Part shown: in pieces, positions 7,176-14,054 of the stretch
Position numbering within the stretch: the stretch's first letter is position 1
Layout of the letters: each line of letters starts with the position of its first letter
Assembly (NCBI GenBank): GCA_934276485.1
Contig: CAKQTE010000140.1
Coordinates: forward strand, 1-22,451
Source of the DNA: an uncultured Spirochaetales bacterium
GTDB lineage: Bacteria > Spirochaetota > Spirochaetia > Sphaerochaetales > Sphaerochaetaceae
Direction of reading: 5' to 3'
Length of the DNA: 22,451 bases
Translations under genes and position numbers: made by a program
The notes under the pieces: model-generated
What the model was told of the DNA's origin: nothing
The model's input: only the letters and a program-made list of their open reading frames with translations
The model's database searches: none

Positions 7176-7937
7176 ATGAACGAAGACGATCTCAGAACAT
7201 TAAAACACATAAAGATTTATAATTGGTTGAAATCTCTCATTAGCAGAGGTAAGTTCACACCTGGCGAGAAGCTTCCAACTGAGACCGAGATCGCCAAGAT
7301 GTTTGACGTCAATAGAATGACTGTCAGACATGCCATGGATCTATTGGTACAGGAGAATTGGATTAAGCGTGAGCGGGGCAAAGGTACTTTCTTGATGGAT
7401 AGACCTCAGAAGGTTACTTACCAGATGGATAACATTATCTCATTTGAAGATATTGCATCTTCCCATCATCTTAGATCTTCATATGAAGCTATCTCGAAAG
7501 AAATTGTCTATGCCAACGCAAGTCTCTCTTCTGAGCTAATGCTTACAAAGGATTCTCAGGTAATCAAGATTGTTAGGGTTGTATATGGCAATGATGTTCC
7601 TATGTATATAGAACGTAGCTATTTCCCATATCCAGAGTTTGGATTCTTATTGAATATGGATCTAAATCAAGCTCGCTTGTATTCCATTGCAATGGAGAAA
7701 TATGGAGGAGTTGCACTAAATCATTCTATCCAAACACTCTCTGCTCGTCTTATGACAGAAGAAGAGAAGAAGATTCTTCAATATCCAGAGGAAGAACCAG
7801 CACCATGCTTTAAGCAGAAGAACATCATCTATGATTCAAATGATATTGCTGTTCTTCGCTTTGATGCTTCTTTTCCTGGAGATAAGTTCAACTTCTCTGT
7901 ACACTCTGGAAACTATGTCATGAAGCTAGAATCATAA
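7176..7937 (+). CDS. GntR/HutC-family transcriptional repressor
   Basis: This 253-residue protein has an N-terminal winged helix-turn-helix (about 8-75) with the GntR signature: Pro-Gly-Glu-Lys-Leu-Pro-Thr-Glu at 29-36, Val-Asn-Arg-Met-Thr-Val-Arg at 45-51, and the wing Arg-Gly-Lys-Gly-Thr-Phe at 67-72. A UTRA effector domain (about 88-245) follows, which in this subfamily usually binds a sugar phosphate, amino sugar or amino acid derivative. It sits last in the operon it probably controls. The palindrome TGTATATACA found in the xylB and ABC-operon promoters matches the operator of the related TreR protein, so this gene product is the natural candidate to bind it. Its ribosome-binding site (AGGGG/TAGG) overlaps the end of the transporter gene. 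Confidence 0.92.
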   Translation: MNEDDLRTLKHIKIYNWLKSLISRGKFTPGEKLPTETEIAKMFDVNRMTVRHAMDLLVQENWIKRERGKGTFLMDRPQKVTYQMDNIISFEDIASSHHLRSSYEAISKEIVYANASLSSELMLTKDSQVIKIVRVVYGNDVPMYIERSYFPYPEFGFLLNMDLNQARLYSIAMEKYGGVALNHSIQTLSARLMTEEEKKILQYPEEEPAPCFKQKNIIYDSNDIAVLRFDASFPGDKFNFSVHSGNYVMKLES

Positions 7938-7970
7938 GGTGCTTCATCTTCCAATATTCATGTTATATCT

Positions 7971-8007
7971 ATCAGCTTGCTCTAAAGAGGGACAAGCTGA
8001 TTTGTTT
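7971..8007 (+). terminator. Terminator closing the GntR module
   Basis: ATCAGCTTG (7971-7979) pairs perfectly with CAAGCTGAT (7993-8001) around a 13-base loop that can itself form a short CTCT/AGAG stem. TTTGTTT (8001-8007) follows. No riboswitch-like structure was recognised in the rest of the 7938-8147 gap. Confidence 0.75.
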
Positions 8008-8067
8008 ATGAAGAGAAGTCTAATTTTTCCCCTTTATGCATTCCTCTAAAAAATCCAAAAATTAAAA

Positions 8068-8095
8068 TTGACAAACGATGACTATGAAGTAAACT
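8068..8095 (+). promoter_or_regulatory. Promoter of the ROK module
   Basis: A consensus TTGACA (8068-8073) and TAAACT (8090-8095, 4 of 6) have a 16-base spacer. The palindrome at 8107-8135 starts about five bases after the expected transcription start. Confidence 0.6.
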
Positions 8096-8106
8096 TTATT
8101 TAAACA

Positions 8107-8135
8107 AGTTTAATTAAATCTGATTAAATAAAACT
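8107..8135 (+). promoter_or_regulatory. 29-bp A+T-rich palindrome, candidate ROK operator
   Basis: AGTTTAATTAAATC (8107-8120) and GATTAAATAAAACT (8122-8135) are reverse complements at 12 of 14 positions around T8121. Its length, A+T content and AGTTT...AAACT ends resemble operators of ROK regulators such as Bacillus XylR. The position, between start site and ribosome-binding site, suits repression by the ROK protein encoded at 12798-13988 in the same operon. Confidence 0.6.
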
Positions 8136-8147
8136 AGGGAGGCTTAA

Positions 8148-8975
8148 ATGGATCCTTCTAATAAACTTCAGAAATCACGCAAATTGAAAGATTTCAGTGA
8201 TGGCAAACAATCAATCAGAACAATAACAATGATCCTGTCAGTAATATGTGGAATATTATTGTGGTGGGCAATTTCAAATTTGCCAAATGTTGGTGTTATT
8301 GTTGCAGGTCCTCAAGACATCATAGAAGATGCTCTTCCAGAGCTTATGGATGATGGTATGAGTGGAGACTTTGAAAGATATTTGTTGTTAAAACATATCT
8401 ATTGGTCTTTTAGAAGAGTATTAGGTGGATGGATTCTGGCTTTTGTCTGTGCAATACCTATGGCTTTCTTGATGGGATGGTATAGAACATTTAGAAATAT
8501 TGTTGATCCTTGGATTCAATTCTTTAGAACAATACCTCCAATTGCATTGATCCCTATGGTTATTCTTCTAATGGGAACAGGAGAAAGATCAAAGATTTCT
8601 GTAATATTCATTACAGCATTTTTGGTTATGACAGTAACTGTTTATCAAGGTGTAAGGAATATTGATTTAACATTGGTAAAAGCTGCATACACATTTGGAG
8701 CAGGAGATATATCTATATTCCTGACTGTTATAGTTCCTCATTCATTTCCATTTATTCTTACAGCAGCTCGGCTAGGAGTATCGACAGCACTTACTACTCT
8801 TATTGCAGCTGAAATGACAGGAACCTTCTATGGATTAGGTTCGATGATTCAAACGGCACAGATTTATTTCAGAATGGATAAGGTAATGCTTGGAATCATC
8901 TGCATTGGAATCATTGGATTCATTCTAGATAGATTGTTGCTTCTTTTGGAAAAGAAGCTAACAGCATGGCAGTAG
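8148..8975 (+). CDS. NitT/TauT-type ABC transporter permease (SsuC-like)
   Basis: The 275-residue inner-membrane protein has about six hydrophobic segments (first at 27-45, last at 245-265). The family EAA-like loop is near 179-198 (Ala-Ala-Tyr-Thr-Phe-Gly-Ala ... Val-Pro), and a Phe-Arg-Thr-Ile-Pro-Pro-Ile-Ala-Leu-Ile-Pro motif at 126-136 is characteristic of sulfonate/nitrate/taurine permeases. GGGAGG precedes the ATG. It is first in an operon that also encodes the cognate ATPase and, four genes later, the binding protein. Members of this family import small anionic or aromatic compounds, so its pairing with sugar-modifying enzymes is unexpected. Confidence 0.9.
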   Translation: MDPSNKLQKSRKLKDFSDGKQSIRTITMILSVICGILLWWAISNLPNVGVIVAGPQDIIEDALPELMDDGMSGDFERYLLLKHIYWSFRRVLGGWILAFVCAIPMAFLMGWYRTFRNIVDPWIQFFRTIPPIALIPMVILLMGTGERSKISVIFITAFLVMTVTVYQGVRNIDLTLVKAAYTFGAGDISIFLTVIVPHSFPFILTAARLGVSTALTTLIAAEMTGTFYGLGSMIQTAQIYFRMDKVMLGIICIGIIGFILDRLLLLLEKKLTAWQ

Positions 8976-8984
8976 GAGGTATCT

Positions 8985-9800
8985 ATGGACAACGTTAAGA
9001 TCAAGATAAGTGGAGTAAAGAAAGTATTCACAAATCACCATAGAGAAGATACTGTCGCTTTAAATGGTGTAAATCTAGAAATTCGAGAGAATGAGTTTGT
9101 ATGTGTAGTAGGACCTTCTGGATGTGGTAAAACAACACTTCTGAATATACTTGCAGGTTTGGAAAAAGCTACAGAAGGTGTAGTTACCATAAATGGGAAA
9201 CCAATTATTGGTCCTGGAAACGATAGAGGAGTTATCTTCCAGCAATATGCACTTTTTCCTTGGCTCTCAGTTCGTCAGAACATAGCCTATGGCTTGAAAT
9301 ACAAATATGTTCTTGATAAAGAAACAGGAAAACCAAGACATCTGAATAAGAATGAGAAAAATGAAATCGTTGATAAATACATTAAGATGGTAAATCTATC
9401 GGATTTCGCATCTTCTTATCCTAAAGAATTGTCTGGTGGTATGAAACAGAGAGTTGCTATTGCACGAGGATACGCTATATCTCCAGAAGTTCTTTTGATG
9501 GATGAACCATTTGGTGCACTTGATGCACAGACAAGAGCTCAGCTTCAAGAAGATCTATTGTCTACTTGGGAGAAAGAGAAAAAGACATGTTTCTTCATTA
9601 CTCATGATGTAGAAGAAGCTGTACTACTTGCATCAAGAGTCATTGTAATGAGTGCAAGACCAGGAAGGGTCAAGGAAATAATTGATATTGATCTTCCTTA
9701 TCCAAGAAACCAAGCAACGAAATTGCTCCCAAAATTCAATGAGTTAAAGAATCAGATTTGGAGCAATGTATACCAGGAATATCTAGAGGTTCAAAAATAG
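8985..9800 (+). CDS. NitT/TauT-type ABC transporter ATPase (SsuB/TauB-like)
   Basis: This 271-residue ATPase has every expected motif: Walker A Gly-Pro-Ser-Gly-Cys-Gly-Lys-Thr-Thr at 43-51, Q-loop Gln86-Gln87, signature Leu-Ser-Gly-Gly-Met-Lys-Gln-Arg at 149-156, Walker B Leu-Leu-Met-Asp-Glu-Pro-Phe at 170-176, D-loop Ala-Leu-Asp at 178-180 and switch His207. Phe-Pro-Trp-Leu after the Q-loop is typical of the SsuB/TauB/NrtD group. A stretch at about 106-125 (rich in Lys, Glu and Asn) inserts between the Q-loop and the helical domain and makes it slightly longer than many relatives. It starts nine bases after the permease gene and energises that permease. Confidence 0.93.
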   Translation: MDNVKIKISGVKKVFTNHHREDTVALNGVNLEIRENEFVCVVGPSGCGKTTLLNILAGLEKATEGVVTINGKPIIGPGNDRGVIFQQYALFPWLSVRQNIAYGLKYKYVLDKETGKPRHLNKNEKNEIVDKYIKMVNLSDFASSYPKELSGGMKQRVAIARGYAISPEVLLMDEPFGALDAQTRAQLQEDLLSTWEKEKKTCFFITHDVEEAVLLASRVIVMSARPGRVKEIIDIDLPYPRNQATKLLPKFNELKNQIWSNVYQEYLEVQK

Positions 9801-9809
9801 GAGGACGCC

Positions 9810-10850
9810 TTGATTAGAATTGGAATTGTTGGAGCTGGTGCTACTGTTTCCATTGCTCATTATCATGCACTTGGCTATTTAAATGACGATAGATGTAAGA
9901 TTGTATCTGTATTTGATATTGATAAAAACAATGCTCAAAAGTTTGTAGAAGCACATAACCTGGATGCAATCATTGCAGATAGCTATGATGAGCTTCTCTC
10001 TTGTGTTGATGCTGTTTCAATATGTACTCCTAACGCGTTTCATTTTGAATATGCATCTGTTGCACTAAAAAAAGGTAAGCATATTCTTCTTGAAAAGCCG
10101 ATGGGAATTACCAGAAAAGAGTGCGAGATCCTTGCAAAAGAAGCTAGAAAAACATCAACAGTTAATGCAGTTGGTCTTGTCTATAGATTTTCAAATCCAA
10201 TAATTGAAGCAAGAAAAATCATAAAAGAGAAGTTTACTGCTGTTTATACGATCTCAGGATGGTTCGGTGGAAAACGCATTGCAGATCCTGCGTTGCCATT
10301 TGAGTGGCGCATGGATAAATCGAAATCTGGAACCGGTGCACTTGGCGACTTTGTTAGCCATTTAGCAGATATCTCTTATTTTATTACTGGTAAGAAAATA
10401 GATTCTGTTTCAGCTTTTTCAAACATATTCATCAAGGAAAGACCTTTCTTGGATGGAATGAGAAAAGTAGAGAACGATGATGCAACTGTATTGATAGCAA
10501 AAGCAGGAGAAACTCTTTTGGAATTTACAGTAAGTAGAGTAGGAATGGATGATGTCATGTTAGTCATTACAGGCGATGGTGGCATGATTAATCTTTCTCT
10601 AAGAAATGGCGGGGCATTGTTGTATTGGCCTAAGGAAAAAGAAGGTGCATACAATGGCAATTGCATCCAATGTGGAGTTGAACTGCAACCAGCAATGGAG
10701 GATTGGTTCTACAAGGAGATATCTGCTTTCTTGGATAGTATCGAACATAAAGAGAGTGATATAGCCTCATTTGCTGATGGATGCTATGTAGAGGCAGTAA
10801 TAGATGCCTCTTATAAATCGTCGCTTTCTAAAAAGGAAGAATTTGTATGA
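9810..10850 (+). CDS. Gfo/Idh/MocA-family sugar oxidoreductase
   Basis: This 346-residue cytosolic NAD(P)-dependent dehydrogenase starts with a Rossmann fold (Gly-Ile-Val-Gly-Ala-Gly at 5-10). The family's Glu-Lys-Pro motif is at 95-97 with catalytic Lys96, and the substrate-site cluster Gly-Asp180-Phe-Val-Ser-His184-Leu-Ala-Asp187 lies in the C-terminal domain. Such enzymes oxidise a hydroxyl of a sugar, inositol or glycoside, often at C1 or C3. The start is a TTG (9810-9812): GGAGG overlaps the upstream stop codon and no ATG fits the N-terminal fold. Its stop overlaps the start of the next gene (ATGA at 10847-10850), pointing to coupled translation with the TIM-barrel partner. The substrate is unknown. 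Confidence 0.9.
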   Translation: MIRIGIVGAGATVSIAHYHALGYLNDDRCKIVSVFDIDKNNAQKFVEAHNLDAIIADSYDELLSCVDAVSICTPNAFHFEYASVALKKGKHILLEKPMGITRKECEILAKEARKTSTVNAVGLVYRFSNPIIEARKIIKEKFTAVYTISGWFGGKRIADPALPFEWRMDKSKSGTGALGDFVSHLADISYFITGKKIDSVSAFSNIFIKERPFLDGMRKVENDDATVLIAKAGETLLEFTVSRVGMDDVMLVITGDGGMINLSLRNGGALLYWPKEKEGAYNGNCIQCGVELQPAMEDWFYKEISAFLDSIEHKESDIASFADGCYVEAVIDASYKSSLSKKEEFV

Positions 10851-11731
10851 GTTTATTATCATTTCACACAAATGCTTTTGTTTGGGCGGGGCTTAATGAT
10901 ATTAAAGCCATTGCAAGCTTTGCATTGGATAATGGCTTTAGTGCAATTGAACTAGGACCAGGAATTGAACTGGACGAAAAGGTATTCTCAAGAATTGTTT
11001 CCAAGATTCCTGTGTCAGCAATGATTTATTGTAGAAATTTCATTGATGACGACGAGAGTCTTGCTGAGGCTGAGAAGAGCAAGCTATGGAGACGCATGAA
11101 CTTTGCGTCTTCCATTGGCTCCAAGAAAATGATCATCAGCACAGGAATTAGCAGGAAGCTATCTTTGCCTCCAGAGGGAGGATGCAATCCTTTGCTGTCG
11201 CTGGATAAGGTTCTTGTCTTCTTGGAAGAAGCCATAACGAGAGCAGATAAACTTGGGCTGGATTTATTGATTGAAAACTGTCCTATGTATAGGAATATTG
11301 CAACTTCTCCATATATGTGGCGAGAGATATTCTCTCGTCTTGATGCTGACAATCTGGGGCTATGCTACGATCCATCACATTTTGTTTGGCAAATGATAGA
11401 TGTCTACAAGCCACTGTTAGAATTCATGCCTCGAATCAAACATGTTCATGTAAAGAACACTGTTATTCGTAGAGACAAACTAAACGATGTTGGCATTTTA
11501 CATAACACAGCACGCGACAGAGGGTTTGAAGAAAATCAATGGTGGTTCCACTCATTGCTTGACGAAGGAGAAATTGATTGGAAGAAACTACTGGAAACAT
11601 TTGGAAATAACAAATTACCAGATCTGAGCTTTGAGATGGAGGACTATCGCTATCAAGATAGTGTCGAATCTGTAAAGACAGGTTTGATAAAGCAAGTGGG
11701 TTATCTGAAAAGGATAGAGAAAGAAATTTAA
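10847..11731 (+). CDS. Xylose-isomerase-like TIM-barrel sugar epimerase/isomerase
   Basis: The 294-residue protein belongs to the AP-endonuclease-2/xylose-isomerase-like TIM-barrel superfamily. The likely divalent-metal ligands are Glu143 (Leu-Ile-Glu-Asn), Asp175 (Tyr-Asp-Pro-Ser-His, with His178), His201 (His-Val-His-Val-Lys) and Glu263 (Ser-Phe-Glu-Met-Glu), all in the expected strand ends. Family members are ketose epimerases, inosose dehydratases, or lyases that act on 3-keto-glycosides. Translation is probably coupled to the dehydrogenase by the four-base overlap. A dehydrogenase plus TIM-barrel pair is a known arrangement in pathways that oxidise a sugar and then isomerise or eliminate. 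Which reaction occurs here is not decided by the sequence. Confidence 0.87.
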   Translation: MSLLSFHTNAFVWAGLNDIKAIASFALDNGFSAIELGPGIELDEKVFSRIVSKIPVSAMIYCRNFIDDDESLAEAEKSKLWRRMNFASSIGSKKMIISTGISRKLSLPPEGGCNPLLSLDKVLVFLEEAITRADKLGLDLLIENCPMYRNIATSPYMWREIFSRLDADNLGLCYDPSHFVWQMIDVYKPLLEFMPRIKHVHVKNTVIRRDKLNDVGILHNTARDRGFEENQWWFHSLLDEGEIDWKKLLETFGNNKLPDLSFEMEDYRYQDSVESVKTGLIKQVGYLKRIEKEI

Positions 11732-11754
11732 GCCATAAGGCAAAAGGAGAAAAA

Positions 11755-12753
11755 ATGAAAAAAGGGAAAAGGATTGTTACAATTTTGCTAACGCTTTTGG
11801 TAGCATCTGCAATGATTTTTGCTCAAGGTGCAGAAGAAAACGCTAAAAAAGATGTTATCAATGTCATCTATCACCCAACAATTGGTGGCTCAACTGCAAT
11901 TGCAACAGCAATCAACAAGGGTTATTTTGATGCAGAGAATCTAGATGTAAGACTTCAGATGTATACATCAGGACCTCCTGAGATTGCTGCAATGGTTGCA
12001 GGACAAGCAGATTTTGGATTTATTGGAAGTGGAGCTGCTTGGCTTGCATTTAGTGGACAGGTTGATATCGTTGCTCTTGATAACCTCGCACTAACAGAAG
12101 AGATAATCGCAAGATCCGGTCGTGGAATTGAATCTATCAAGGACCTTAAGGGTAAGACCATTGCGGTTCAGGAAGGAGCTGCTGGATACACTCTATTGCA
12201 GGTTGCATTGAAGAAAGCTGGATTGAACTTAAATGAGGTGAAGGTTTTGAATATCAGCAATGACAATATTCCTTCAACATATAACGACAATTCAATCGAT
12301 GCGTGGGCAGGATGGAAGCCAGCAACAACAAGTTTGAAGACAGTTCTTGGAGAGAAGGGATATGTACTACTAGCTAACAATGCATCTTATCCAGACTATG
12401 CATTCCCAAGTACTTGGGTTGCAAACAAGGATTTCATCAGAAAGAATCCTGAAGTCACAGAAAGATTCTTGAGAGCTATTACAAAGGCTCAAGCTTATAG
12501 AGCAGAGCATCCAGAGGAAGCTTGTGCATTTGCATCCACATATGCTCAGCAGCCAACAAATGAGCTAACAGCTCAGATTCCAGATGTAATGTTCCCATCT
12601 AGCTCTGAGCTTAAGGATCTATATAATAACGGTGGATTCAAGACAATGCTTGAAAATTTGAAGGCAGTTCAGAGTGCAAAGGTTACAGGCTCCTTGACAA
12701 TCGATGATGTTTGCCAAGATAAATATGTAATATCAGTAATTGGTAATATCTAA
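11755..12753 (+). CDS. NitT/TauT-type ABC transporter substrate-binding protein (SsuA-like)
   Basis: This 332-residue exported protein has a signal peptide (basic residues 2-6, hydrophobic to about 23, junction Ile-Phe-Ala-Gln-Gly) without a lipobox cysteine. The mature part matches the NMT1/SsuA fold: Gly-Tyr-Phe-Asp-Ala-Glu-Asn-Leu-Asp-Val near 65-75, Val-Ala-Gly-Gln-Ala-Asp-Phe-Gly-Phe-Ile near 81-90, Leu-Lys-Gly-Lys-Thr-Ile-Ala-Val-Gln-Glu-Gly near 130-140, and Asp-Ala-Trp-Ala-Gly-Trp near 182-187. Relatives bind sulfonates, nitrate, taurine or pyrimidine precursors. It serves the permease and ATPase of 8148-9800. AAGGAG lies six bases before the ATG. A strong G+C stem-loop follows the gene. 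Confidence 0.9.
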   Translation: MKKGKRIVTILLTLLVASAMIFAQGAEENAKKDVINVIYHPTIGGSTAIATAINKGYFDAENLDVRLQMYTSGPPEIAAMVAGQADFGFIGSGAAWLAFSGQVDIVALDNLALTEEIIARSGRGIESIKDLKGKTIAVQEGAAGYTLLQVALKKAGLNLNEVKVLNISNDNIPSTYNDNSIDAWAGWKPATTSLKTVLGEKGYVLLANNASYPDYAFPSTWVANKDFIRKNPEVTERFLRAITKAQAYRAEHPEEACAFASTYAQQPTNELTAQIPDVMFPSSSELKDLYNNGGFKTMLENLKAVQSAKVTGSLTIDDVCQDKYVISVIGNI

Positions 12754-12758
12754 TGGAT

Positions 12759-12780
12759 AGAGGGCCCAACCGGGCCCTTT
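12759..12780 (+). terminator. G+C-rich stem-loop after the binding-protein gene (attenuator or weak terminator)
   Basis: AGGGCCC (12761-12767) pairs with GGGCCCT (12772-12778), extended outward by A12759 and G12760 with T12779 and T12780, around a 4-base loop. Only three T residues follow, and the ribosome-binding site of the ROK gene comes right after, so partial read-through is likely. Confidence 0.65.
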
Positions 12781-12797
12781 AAGGAAATGGAGGCATA

Positions 12798-13988
12798 ATG
12801 AGTAAAGCAAGAAATCTAACTGAAGTATCAATGGAAAATAGCAGGATGATTCGCGCTATGACTTTTTTATGCCCCAATACAAATAGAGTTTCTATAGCAA
12901 AAACCACAGGACTGACATTTCCTGTTATCACAAAGAATATCAATGAAATGATCAGCACAGGATTTATAAGAGAAACTCAAGCTGCACACACTAGAAAAGG
13001 CTCTGGCAGAATTGCATTGGATGTAGAGGTGAATCCAGATTATGGATGGGCTCTTGGTATTGAACTAGGTCCATATATAATTTCATTATCTGTTATCAAT
13101 GCTGCTGGAGAGATCTTTGATACTAGAATAATTTCCAAGAATAAACCTAATACCTACTCAGAACTTCTGGAATTATTAAAGACAGAAATCTCATCAGAGA
13201 TAAAAAAGCATACAGGTATCTTTCTAGGTATTGGAATTGCATCCCCTGGTGGAAATGAAGATTTACCAGGAATCCTGTTCAGATATGATTTACCAGATTG
13301 GAGAGGAAAACCAATAGAGGAAGATTTAAAATCAGAGTTCGATGTTCCTGTTGTATTGATGAATAACGTTACAGCAATGGCATTGTATTTCAATTTGACC
13401 TCTGATTTAAAAGAAGGACACTACACATTTTTCTATGCATTACGTGGTATTGCTTCTGTTGAATTCTTTCATCGTGAAAATGGTTTGTATAATACAGTAA
13501 ATCGCGCTGGACAGGTAGGACATATGATATTGGAATTGAATGGAGAAGTATGTCCTTCATGTGGAAATAGGGGATGTTTGGAAAGTATAAGTAGCGAGGC
13601 TGCTATTCTAAAAAAATGTAAGGAAGAGATGTTCAAAAATGGAGAAGACTCTTCGAATATAACTATGGAAGATATTCTCTCAAGAAGAAGAACTGATCCT
13701 TCTTTTATGAAAGATATCTTTGATAGAGCATTTTTGTATCTCGCAATTGCAATTTCAAATATACAGAATTATTGCCATACAAATAAAATGTTTGTTGTAT
13801 CAAGAATAATTCAAACTGAAGAAGAGTTTGCATACATTGAACAGGTTGTTAGAAACAATTTGTTAGCAACCAAAGATCTAAATGTAGAATTTGAGAACAT
13901 ATCCTACGATCAAATGCTAGGATCTCGAGCTGCTGCATTTTGTTTTTTGTATGATCAATATGTAGGAATAGAACAACGCCTACTATAA
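12798..13988 (+). CDS. ROK-family transcriptional regulator (NagC/XylR-like)
   Basis: The 396-residue protein has an N-terminal winged helix (about 12-75; Val-Ser-Ile-Ala-Lys-Thr-Thr-Gly-Leu-Thr at 31-40 in the recognition region) joined to an actin-like ROK domain. The ROK zinc site is present: Gly-His242 followed by Cys252, Cys255 and Cys260 within Cys-Pro-Ser-Cys-Gly-Asn-Arg-Gly-Cys-Leu-Glu. The catalytic Asp of ROK kinases is replaced by Asn190 (Met-Asn-Asn-Val-Thr), and the N-terminal phosphate motif is degenerate (Gly-Ile-Glu-Leu-Gly-Pro). It should therefore sense a sugar without phosphorylating it. TGGAGG precedes the ATG. It is transcribed with the transporter operon, so autoregulation through the 8107-8135 palindrome is likely. 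Confidence 0.9.
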   Translation: MSKARNLTEVSMENSRMIRAMTFLCPNTNRVSIAKTTGLTFPVITKNINEMISTGFIRETQAAHTRKGSGRIALDVEVNPDYGWALGIELGPYIISLSVINAAGEIFDTRIISKNKPNTYSELLELLKTEISSEIKKHTGIFLGIGIASPGGNEDLPGILFRYDLPDWRGKPIEEDLKSEFDVPVVLMNNVTAMALYFNLTSDLKEGHYTFFYALRGIASVEFFHRENGLYNTVNRAGQVGHMILELNGEVCPSCGNRGCLESISSEAAILKKCKEEMFKNGEDSSNITMEDILSRRRTDPSFMKDIFDRAFLYLAIAISNIQNYCHTNKMFVVSRIIQTEEEFAYIEQVVRNNLLATKDLNVEFENISYDQMLGSRAAAFCFLYDQYVGIEQRLL

Positions 13989-14054
13989 ATACTGAAATCT
14001 ACTATCTCAAATGATATTTTCATAATTCTTAATATTCATGAAGGGGTTAATGCT

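Noticed and set aside
7938..8147. Thiamine-type riboswitch ahead of the NitT/TauT operon, which would point to a pyrimidine importer
   Set aside because: The gap holds a terminator, promoter boxes and an A+T-rich palindrome; no THI-box-like conserved sequences were seen.
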